From Lachnospiraceae bacterium UBA1760 (lineage in GTDB: Bacteria; Bacillota; Clostridia; Lachnospirales; Lachnospiraceae): DNA of 29,129 nt. The stretch's first letter is position 1. Each line of letters opens with the position of its first letter. The position numbers and the translations under genes were made by a program. Shown piece by piece: positions 23,239 to 29,129 of the stretch. Under the pieces are notes generated by a model. It saw only the letters and a list, made by a program, of their open reading frames with translations. It had not been told where the DNA came from and made no database searches. Location of the stretch: contig DCHE01000059.1 in assembly GCA_002314775.1 (NCBI GenBank), forward strand, positions 64,540 to 93,668. The letters are read 5' to 3'.

Positions 23239-24987
23239 TCAATCAGCTTCCGTAATACCACTTATGTCAGGTTCTGCAACCATGGAATAATTAGTGTGGT
23301 AAATAACGAAGCCCGGATTTGCCTTAGGCGGCTTCTTCAGCTGTTTTTTCTCAGTATAATCAATCTCGACCTTCGGAGCAGTTTTTCCAGAGGAAAAATA
23401 AGCCGCTAGTCTTGCTGCCTCCTCGTAGGTCGAATCAGGAATTTCCTCATTTGACTCTCTCTTAACGATTACATGAGAACCTGGCATCTTCTTTGCGTGG
23501 AACCACATGTCATTTCCCTTTGCAAACTCGAAGGACAGATAATCATTTTGAAGGTTATTTCTTCCAACATACATATGATATCCATCTGATGATATAAAGT
23601 GAAATGGTTTGCTCTTTTCCTTCCTCTTTGCACCCTTTTTGAAGCTGCCCTTGCTCTTAATGTATCCGCTGCCAATGAGCTCCTCCTTAATCTCTGCCAG
23701 GTCTGCCTCAGACTCCGCTATAGAAAGAGAGTTCTGTACTGACAAAAGATAATCTAGCGCAGCCTTCGTCTCGTCCTTAAGCACAGTAAGTGCCTCAAAT
23801 GTTCTCTTCTTCTTATTGTACTTCGCAAAGTACTTCTGACTGTTTTCATTTACAGTAAGCTCCTTCTGAAGAGGGATTGTAACCTCCTTATCATCATAAT
23901 AATTGATGCAGATAAGCTTATCTTCTCCACCCTTAAGACTGTAGCCATAGGTGTTAAGAAGCTCTCCGTAAATCCTGAATTTTTCTCTATCCTCAGTATC
24001 CTTAAGCTGCTGCAGCTGAAGATCCAGCTTTTTGGCCTCTCTTTGTACTGCGTTTGATACAATCTTACGAAGATCTACTGACTTCTGTTTAATCCTGCTC
24101 TCAACAGCCTTTTTCTTATAGTATTCCCTAAGAACCATAGAGATACTGTCACTCTCCTCAATATTAAGGTCGCTGTACATGCTTAGTCTTATCGCAGAAT
24201 ACTCCTTTGGTGCCTTATTGTCATATACTATACAAGGCGCATATCTGCCATTTTTTATATCCTCAAATACGCTGAAAAATGTATCCCACAGCCTGTCCTT
24301 CTCATCACCTGAAAGGGCTGCTGTAGAGTCACTTCCCCCAACCCTTGCCCTAAAGCAAAGCTCCTCTGCAATAAGAGGTGAAACGCCCGAAACTGACTGG
24401 TAAATAGCCTTTGCGGTATTTAATGGCTTGCCAAGTATTTCATTTACAAAATACTCTCTGTCAATATCATACGGACTCCTTTTATCCTGTGCTGGCGGAG
24501 CAACATATTCTCTTCCTGGCAGCACCTCTCTGACTGAACTGACCATATTAGAGATATGCTTAATGCTGTCTATTATCGTTCCGTCTTCATTTACAAATAT
24601 TATATTGCTATGCTTACCCATCAGCTCAACAATAAGTCTTTTTCTCCTCAAGTCACCCATCTCGTCTAAATGCTCAATTGTAAGCTCAACTATTCTCTCG
24701 AAGCCCGGCTGACTCACTTCGACTATTCTTCCATTTCCAATATGCTTTCTGAGAAGCATGCAAAATGTTGGTGCAGTGAGCGGGCTCTCCTTTGAATCCT
24801 CTGTAATGTATACCAGTGGCAGACTTGCATCCGCTGAGATAAGAAGTCTCAGCGTCTCCTTGTTGTTCTTTATAACAAGAATAATCTCATCTGCCTCAGG
24901 CTGCTGAATCTTGTAGATTCGGCCATTTGTGACCCTCTCCTTTAGGTCGTGTACTATATTCGAAATTACTACTCCATCAAATGCCAT
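23239..24987 (-). CDS. rqcH: Ribosome quality control protein RqcH (NFACT family, Rqc2 homolog)
   Basis: This 582-residue protein binds obstructed 50S subunits and recruits tRNA-Ala to add C-terminal alanine tails that mark nascent chains for degradation. The NFACT-N domain starts MAFDGVVISNIVHDL and contains the GRIYKIQQPEADEI segment. A coiled-coil/HhH middle lies at about 285-400, with KKAVESRIKQKSVDLRKIV. The NFACT-R (DUF814) domain is at about 455-570, with DGYHMYVGRNNLQNDYLSF and DMWFHAKKMPGSHV. The alternative name fibronectin-binding protein A (FbpA) is historical. The gene is monocistronic, with its own promoter and no strong terminator before the yicC promoter. Confidence 0.95.
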   Translation of the reverse strand: MAFDGVVISNIVHDLKERVTNGRIYKIQQPEADEIILVIKNNKETLRLLISADASLPLVYITEDSKESPLTAPTFCMLLRKHIGNGRIVEVSQPGFERIVELTIEHLDEMGDLRRKRLIVELMGKHSNIIFVNEDGTIIDSIKHISNMVSSVREVLPGREYVAPPAQDKRSPYDIDREYFVNEILGKPLNTAKAIYQSVSGVSPLIAEELCFRARVGGSDSTAALSGDEKDRLWDTFFSVFEDIKNGRYAPCIVYDNKAPKEYSAIRLSMYSDLNIEESDSISMVLREYYKKKAVESRIKQKSVDLRKIVSNAVQREAKKLDLQLQQLKDTEDREKFRIYGELLNTYGYSLKGGEDKLICINYYDDKEVTIPLQKELTVNENSQKYFAKYNKKKRTFEALTVLKDETKAALDYLLSVQNSLSIAESEADLAEIKEELIGSGYIKSKGSFKKGAKRKEKSKPFHFISSDGYHMYVGRNNLQNDYLSFEFAKGNDMWFHAKKMPGSHVIVKRESNEEIPDSTYEEAARLAAYFSSGKTAPKVEIDYTEKKQLKKPPKANPGFVIYHTNYSMVAEPDISGITEAD

Positions 24988-25003
24988 AACTATATCCTCC
25001 GTA

Positions 25004-25033
25004 ATTATATTGCCTGAATTATCATGCTTTCAA
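25004..25033 (-). promoter_or_regulatory. Likely promoter of rqcH
   Basis: The minus strand shows TTGAAA (25033-25028), an 18-base spacer and TATAAT (25009-25004). The predicted start of transcription would fall at or next to the GGAGG ribosome site of rqcH, giving an unusually short leader. The -35 lies in a small palindrome, TGCTTTGAAAGCA. Confidence 0.6.
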
Positions 25034-25094
25034 AGCAAGCTTTCGTAGCGCATGTTCCTTCACAATAAGGCAATTCTTTATGGCCCAATATCTA

Positions 25095-25128
25095 TAGAAA
25101 AATACACCCCACCACATGCGTGGTGGGG
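25095..25128 (-). terminator. Intrinsic terminator after glgA
   Basis: A perfect nine-pair stem, CCCCACCAC and GTGGTGGGG with an ATGC/GCAT loop (25107-25128), is followed on the minus strand by TGTATTTTTCTA. It sits 20 bases after the glgA stop and separates glgA from rqcH. Confidence 0.9.
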
Positions 25129-25147
25129 ATATATATCATATACTAAA

Positions 25148-26584
25148 TTATACCTGCTTGTAAAGCTCGTCGTAAATCTTTGCTGAGTCATACCAGCTGT
25201 AATTCTGCTGCATAGCTCTCTCCTGAAGTCCGTACCAAGCTTCCTTATCATCAAAGAATACCTTCTTTGAGTAGTTGATTGTGTTGAGTAAATCCTCAGC
25301 ATTGTAGTTTGTAAATGAGAAACCTGTTCCAGAATTCTCATACTCATTGTAAGGAATAACTGTATCCTTAAGTCCACCTGTCTCACGAACGATTGGAAGT
25401 GAACCATATCTGAGTGCCATAAGCTGTGTAAGTCCACATGGCTCAAATCTCGATGGTACAAGGATTGCATCACAGCCTGCATACATCTTGTGTGAAAGCT
25501 CATCACTGAAGTAAATATTGTCAGAAATCTTAGCTGGATGAATTCCCTTGTAGTAACGGAACATATCCTCGTATCTTCTGTCACCTGTTCCAAGAACTAC
25601 AAACTGTGTTCCATCTGTACAGATGTTATTCATAATTCTGTCAACCAGATCAAGACCCTTCTGATCAGTAAGTCTTGAGATAATACCAATCATATATGCA
25701 TTAGGATCAACCGGAAGTCCAAGCTGCTCCTGAAGTGCTGTCTTATTCTTTACCTTCTCAGTTCTAAAATTGTCAATTGTGTAATTGCTAACAATATGCT
25801 TGTCTGTAGCAGGATTGTAAACATCGTAATCGATACCATTTACAATTCCCCAAAGTGACTGCCATCTGGCAGAAAGAAGACCATCAAGTCCCTCGCCGTA
25901 CTGTGGAGTCTGAATCTCATGAGCGTATGTATTGGAAACTGTAGAAATCTTGTCTGCGTAAACAAGACCGCCCTTTAACATAGCTGCATCCTTATTAATC
26001 TCAAGCTTATCAGGAGTAAATACATAATCTGGAAGTCCTGAATATGCCTTGAGTGTATCGATATCCCACTTGCCCTGGAACTGAAGATTATGGATTGTCA
26101 TAATAGACTTCATTCCACTGTAAAATGGATTGCTTGCAAAAAGTGTTCTTAAATAAACTGGAACAAGTCCTGCCTGCCAGTCATGACAGTGAAGAATGTC
26201 TGGCTGGAATCCAATGCTTGGAAGAATTGAGAGAGCTGCCTTACTGAAGAAACAGAACTTCTCAATATCCCACTTAACATCACCGTAAATATTAAATCCG
26301 TTGAAGTAATATTCATTGTCGATAAAGTAAACAGGTACTCCTTCATATTCAAGATACATAACACCAACATACTGCTGCTTCCAGCCGATATCCATATGGA
26401 AATGAGTAATGTACTTCATCTTACTCTTATACTTTGCTGGCAAGCACATATAGTTTGGAATAATGATTCTTACGTCATATTCATTTCTATCGAAAATCTT
26501 TGGTAATGTTCCAACTACGTCTGCAAGACCTCCTGTCTTAATAAATGGAACACATTCCGATGCAATATATGCAACTTTCTTCAT
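25148..26584 (-). CDS. glgA: Glycogen synthase (ADP-glucose type)
   Basis: This 478-residue GT5 glycosyltransferase extends alpha-1,4-glucan from ADP-glucose. The N-terminus MKKVAYIASECVPFIKTGGL contains the ADP-glucose-binding KTGGL at residues 16-20. HCHDWQAGLVPVYL lies near 153, SRLTDQKGLDL near 310, and the C-terminal E-x7-E-type block PSRFEPCGLTQL is followed by VRETGGL. Length is typical. No other glycogen gene is in the window, so glgA stands alone between its own leader and a terminator. Confidence 0.96.
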   Translation of the reverse strand: MKKVAYIASECVPFIKTGGLADVVGTLPKIFDRNEYDVRIIIPNYMCLPAKYKSKMKYITHFHMDIGWKQQYVGVMYLEYEGVPVYFIDNEYYFNGFNIYGDVKWDIEKFCFFSKAALSILPSIGFQPDILHCHDWQAGLVPVYLRTLFASNPFYSGMKSIMTIHNLQFQGKWDIDTLKAYSGLPDYVFTPDKLEINKDAAMLKGGLVYADKISTVSNTYAHEIQTPQYGEGLDGLLSARWQSLWGIVNGIDYDVYNPATDKHIVSNYTIDNFRTEKVKNKTALQEQLGLPVDPNAYMIGIISRLTDQKGLDLVDRIMNNICTDGTQFVVLGTGDRRYEDMFRYYKGIHPAKISDNIYFSDELSHKMYAGCDAILVPSRFEPCGLTQLMALRYGSLPIVRETGGLKDTVIPYNEYENSGTGFSFTNYNAEDLLNTINYSKKVFFDDKEAWYGLQERAMQQNYSWYDSAKIYDELYKQV

Positions 26585-26604
26585 AATTTGTAGCCCTCCT
26601 CAAT

Positions 26605-26647
26605 AGCCTCAAGCCGAGGCTCGTATAGTAATTATGGTATCATAATT
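26605..26647 (-). promoter_or_regulatory. Dyad and leader hairpin upstream of glgA
   Basis: The 85-base gap carries a perfect inverted repeat AATTATG-ATAC-CATAATT (26647-26630). Closer to glgA is a six-pair stem AGCCTC-GGCTT-GAGGCT (26621-26605), ending six bases before the GAGGAGGG ribosome site. The first looks like an operator, the second like a translation-control hairpin. No clear promoter boxes are visible, although TTGAAT-17-TACCAT is a weak candidate. Confidence 0.4.
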
Positions 26648-26669
26648 TCATCTGATATTCAATAAAAGC

Positions 26670-27296
26670 TTAGTTATGATACTTTTTTTTGATTGCGATG
26701 AATTCCTTGATTGTGTCAATACAATTCTGAATACCCATCTTAGAACAATCAAGTACAATATCGTAGTTCGTCGCATCTGTCCACTCACAACCAGTATAGT
26801 ATTTGTAGTAGGATGCCCTGTGAGAATCAATTCTGTTAATATGGTTCTCAAGCTGTTTTTCACTCATCTCATCATGAACAAGAGATTTTCTTTTTATCTT
26901 GAAATCCATAGGTGCGTAGATAAAAACTCTGATAACATTTGGCTTATCACCGAGAATATAGTTAGCACATCGTCCAACAATAACACAGCTTTCCTTCTCA
27001 GCAATCTCCTCAATTATTGAGGACTGATACTTGAAAAGCTTCTCCATTGAATCAAAGTCATCAGATTCAGAAGGAAGCACCTCGCCATTGTAATTATGCT
27101 TTGCAGCATTGATGAGATTTTCTCTCTTACTGTCTGCGCCTGCAAATCCATCCGGAATCGCAACTCTCTTGGAAACCGCTGCAAATAACTCATTATCATA
27201 GCAATTCACGCCAAGCTCCTCAGCAAGTCTCTTGGCGACCTTAAGTCCACCGCTTCCATACTGTCTTGCAATTGTAATAATTGTATAATCCGACAT
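26670..27296 (-). CDS. Cytidylate kinase-like family protein
   Basis: This 208-residue P-loop kinase begins MSDYTIITIARQYGSGG, the degenerate nucleotide-binding loop of the cytidylate kinase-2 group, followed by VAKRLAEELGVNCYDNELF. A middle VIVGRCANYIL and RVFIYAPMDFKIKR are typical of that group. True CMP kinase (cmk) has a different loop (GPAGAGKS type), so the physiological substrate is uncertain. The ATG has an excellent AGGAGGTG ribosome site. It has its own consensus promoter and is followed by glgA after 85 bases with no terminator, so the two may be co-transcribed. Confidence 0.85.
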   Translation of the reverse strand: MSDYTIITIARQYGSGGLKVAKRLAEELGVNCYDNELFAAVSKRVAIPDGFAGADSKRENLINAAKHNYNGEVLPSESDDFDSMEKLFKYQSSIIEEIAEKESCVIVGRCANYILGDKPNVIRVFIYAPMDFKIKRKSLVHDEMSEKQLENHINRIDSHRASYYKYYTGCEWTDATNYDIVLDCSKMGIQNCIDTIKEFIAIKKKYHN

Positions 27297-27367
27297 AGCG
27301 ACACCTCCTAATTTAATTAGAAAATCTAATGTTAAGTCTTATTTCTATCAAGTCTGATACATTGATT

Positions 27368-27396
27368 ATTATACTATTTTTCGGACAACTTTTCAA
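27368..27396 (-). promoter_or_regulatory. Consensus sigma-A promoter of the cytidylate-kinase-like gene
   Basis: The minus strand has TTGAAA (27396-27391), 17 bases, then TATAAT (27373-27368), about 70 bases before the start codon. It lies just downstream of the pilin terminator. Confidence 0.85.
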
Positions 27397-27457
27397 CAAA
27401 ACAATACTTTGATTTCGCTGAAAATACCCCTACTAATTTCTTATGTCGTCGTACACA

Positions 27458-27501
27458 TAAAAACGGGGCCACGAAGCATCAGCGATGTTTCGTGACCCCG
27501 T
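27458..27501 (-). terminator. Strong intrinsic terminator after the pilin gene
   Basis: On the minus strand ACGGGG, CACGAA and CATC pair with GATG, TTCGTG and CCCCGT, giving a stem of some 17 pairs with one wobble and one mismatch and a three-base loop. TTTTTATG follows. It lies 29 bases after the pilin stop. Confidence 0.93.
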
Positions 27502-27530
27502 GAATAGGGGGAGGTAATAGTATTCTTTTA

Positions 27531-28196
27531 CTAGTAAGGCATTATGTAGGTTGGTTCTCCCTGGTTTGATGGAGCACCCTTTCCAACAAAGTATTCATGT
27601 TCACTGACATCCTTAAACTCACCAAACTCATATCTTACAAGAACTCCATGATTGTAATACTCCATAAATACTACTGTTCCATCAGGGTTATATAAGAGAA
27701 TAATTCCCGGGCAATGATACTGTGCATAAAACTGCTTTACATTTGCTCCAATCGGATTATTGAAGGTACCATTAAAGTTCATGTAACCATATGGATCATT
27801 TGTATCTACGCCAAGATTCTTTAAGATTTCACAGGCAATGAGATAATCACAGTAGGTTCCGTTTGATCTAGAAGTATCAATATCACTTGTATTCTGTGAC
27901 TGTGCTCTTGACATATTCCAGTTTGTGATAGCTCCGAAGCCTGAATGAAGCACTCCGTCACTTCCCATATATTCCTTATTAAGGTAGATATCTACATCCT
28001 GCTGATTAGCCTGAGCAATACCGCCCTGGATACTGTCTCTTATTATTCTTGCTTCATTGATTGCCTTCGTCACTCTTGCTTTGTGGATGTACCTGATTAA
28101 TGTAGGGGCAATTGCCGCCGCAAGGACTGCCATAATTGCTATTACTATAATTAGCTCAACCAGTGAAAAACCTCTCTTCTCCTTTAACTTTCTCAT
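27531..28196 (-). CDS. Type IV pilin-like / pseudopilin protein (prepilin N-terminal methylation motif)
   Basis: The 221-residue protein has a class III signal: a short basic leader MRKLKEKRG, then FSLVELIIVIAIMAVLAA, with cleavage expected between Gly9 and Phe10 and Glu at mature position 5. The hydrophobic helix runs to about residue 38. The rest is a soluble domain with several Tyr/Asn/Gly-rich stretches and few cysteines. A prepilin peptidase would cleave and methylate it for assembly into a pilus, pseudopilus or DNA-uptake fibre. No pilB/pilC/pilD or other pilin is nearby, and the gene has its own leader and terminator. The start ATG follows TTGGAGGAAG. Pilin class is certain from the motif; function is not. 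Confidence 0.88.
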   Translation of the reverse strand: MRKLKEKRGFSLVELIIVIAIMAVLAAAIAPTLIRYIHKARVTKAINEARIIRDSIQGGIAQANQQDVDIYLNKEYMGSDGVLHSGFGAITNWNMSRAQSQNTSDIDTSRSNGTYCDYLIACEILKNLGVDTNDPYGYMNFNGTFNNPIGANVKQFYAQYHCPGIILLYNPDGTVVFMEYYNHGVLVRYEFGEFKDVSEHEYFVGKGAPSNQGEPTYIMPY

Positions 28197-28428
28197 AACT
28201 CTTCCTCCAATTTGTGCAATACTCTTTCTTCTCTTCCAAATGTTAATAAAGTGTTAATGAATTTCAAGTTCATATATTAACAAATTATGGACAATCTGTT
28301 AACAGTATAGCAATTTGAAGGAGAAATGCAATAATTATTTGATATTTTTACCCGAATTTTTAGATATTCGTAAATTTTTCAACTGTTTACGTAAATTTTT
28401 CCATTGCGTTTTCACTGGAAAGGTTTTC
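28197..28428. promoter_or_regulatory. AT-rich leader region of the pilin gene with short repeats
   Basis: No gene is seen. Near the pilin start the plus strand has GTTAAT at 28242-28247 and 28253-28258 (one helical turn apart), TTAAC at 28277-28281 and GTTAAC at 28298-28303. Further away CGTAAATTTTTC occurs twice (28369-28380 and 28390-28401), 21 bases apart. No promoter is clear on the minus strand; TTGCTA-18-CATAAT and TTGAAA-16-TAACAT are weak candidates. A regulator may bind the spaced repeats. Confidence 0.35.
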
Positions 28429-29129
28429 AGTTTTTTCGATTTGGCGGTTGATGGGGTGAAGTTTTGGGTGGGGACAGCGAAAAGCCGGTTTTTCTTCGGT
28501 TCGGTGTTGGCTGAGGTTAAAGTCCGGGGTGGGGACAGCGAAAGGGCGGTTGATTCTTCGATTCGCTGTTGGCTGAGGTTAATGTCTGGGGTGGGGACAG
28601 CGAGAAGCCGTTTTTTTCTCGATTCGGTGTTGGCTGAGGTTAAAGTCCGGGGTGGGGACAGCGAGAAACCGGTTTTTTCTCGATTCGGTGTTGGCTGAGG
28701 TTGATGTCCGGGGTGTGGACAGCGAAAAGCCGGTTTTTTCTTCGGTTCGGTGTTGGCTGAGGTTAAAGTCTGGGGTGTGGACAGCGAAAGGGCGGTTGAT
28801 TCTTCGATTCGCTGTTGGTTGAGGTTGAAGTCTGGGGTGGGGACAGCGAAATAGCGGTTTCTTTCTCGGTTCGGTGTTGGTTGATGTTAATGTCTGGGGT
28901 GTGGACAGCGAGAAACCTGTTTTTTCTTCGGTTCGGTGTAGGCTGAGGTTAAAGTCTGGGATGAGGACAGCGAGAAACCGGTTTTTTTCTCGATTCGGTG
29001 TTGGCTGAGGTTGAAGTCTGGGATGAGGACAGCGAGAAACCTGTTTTTTCTTCGATTCGCTGTTGGTTGAGGTTAATGTCTGGGATGAGGACAGCGAAAA
29101 GCCGGTTTTTTCTCGGTTCGGTGTTGGTT
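28429..29129. repeat. Divergent 61/62-bp tandem repeat array (11 recognisable units, truncated by window end)
   Basis: The core GGACAGCGA recurs at 28472, 28533, 28595, 28656, 28717, 28779, 28841, 28903, 28965, 29027 and 29089, a spacing of 61 or 62. A degenerate unit precedes the first. Each unit continues with a CCGG/T-run, TTCGGTGTTGG, CTGAGGTTAAAGTC and GGGGTGGGG or variants. The plus strand is strongly rich in G and T. Units 2, 6 and 10 carry TTCGCTG where the others carry TTCGGTG, and units 1 and 5 and units 2 and 6 are nearly identical, showing a four-unit higher-order pattern of about 246 bp. ACAGCGAA can pair with TTCGCTGT within a unit. Since 61 and 62 are not multiples of three, no frame is maintained, so it is not coding. 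Confidence 0.93.

Noticed and set aside
25078..25593. 171-codon minus-strand frame overlapping the end of glgA
   Set aside because: It is in another frame of a clear glgA and crosses the terminator hairpin; no family features.
26670..27296. Assignment as the essential CMP kinase gene cmk
   Set aside because: The nucleotide-binding loop ARQYGSGG belongs to the cytidylate-kinase-like (type 2) group rather than to canonical Cmk.
28315..28698. A 127-codon plus-strand open frame running into the tandem repeats
   Set aside because: It starts in AT-rich leader DNA, lacks a family-like sequence, and the 61/62-base repeat length changes frame in each unit, so repeated peptides are accidental.
28429..29129. 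CRISPR array
   Set aside because: The whole unit is repeated with scattered substitutions; there are no unique spacers between identical short repeats and no cas genes in the window.
28429..29129. G-quadruplex array
   Set aside because: Units contain at most two close G-runs (GGGGTGGGG), and several have lost them, so the canonical four-run motif is not met.
1..29129. tRNA, rRNA, insertion sequences or prophage genes
   Set aside because: No cloverleaf-like sequence, transposase, integrase or terminal inverted repeats could be recognised on either strand.

Overview
The window is about 29 kb of moderately AT-rich bacterial chromosome. Every gene I can support lies on the minus strand. Gene content and order (yicC-gmk-rpoZ ... 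priA-def-fmt-rsmB-rlmN-stp-prkC-rsgA-rpe-thiN ... pyrH-frr-uppS-cdsA-dxr), a PASTA-type Ser/Thr kinase, GGAGG-type ribosome binding sites, TTG starts and sigma-A promoters of the form TTGAAA-17-TATAAT point to a low-GC Firmicute of class Clostridia. A member of the Lachnospiraceae is most likely, but the genus cannot be fixed from sequence alone. The DNPR motif in MurE suggests meso-diaminopimelate peptidoglycan.

Layout, in the direction of transcription (right to left). (1) 28197-29129 has no gene: a divergent 61/62-bp tandem repeat array with a four-unit higher-order pattern runs off the right end of the window, followed by the promoter region of a pilin gene. (2) 25107-28196 holds an orphan type IV pilin-like gene ending in a strong terminator, a cytidylate-kinase-like gene with a consensus promoter, and glycogen synthase glgA with a dyad-containing leader and its own terminator. 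(3) 23239-25033 holds rqcH (ribosome-associated quality control) with its own promoter. (4) From the consensus promoter at 23153-23181 to the left edge, about 23 kb of closely packed genes with short gaps or overlaps form what looks like one very long operon or a chain of overlapping operons: yicC, gmk, rpoZ, murE, priA, def, fmt, rsmB, rlmN, stp, prkC, rsgA, rpe, thiN, a sodium:solute symporter, a PEP-synthase-like phosphohistidine enzyme, a bactofilin, pyrH, frr, uppS, cdsA and the start of dxr.

Most of the long cluster is conserved housekeeping: nucleotide kinases, translation initiation and recycling, rRNA modification, replication restart, Stk/Stp signalling, and isoprenoid, phospholipid and cell-wall precursor synthesis. 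The least ordinary parts are the three-gene insert between thiN and pyrH (symporter, dikinase-like enzyme resembling the Campylobacter glutamine kinase family, bactofilin), where short perfect dyads overlap possible internal promoters, and the tandem repeat array at the right end. No mobile element, CRISPR array, tRNA or rRNA gene was seen.
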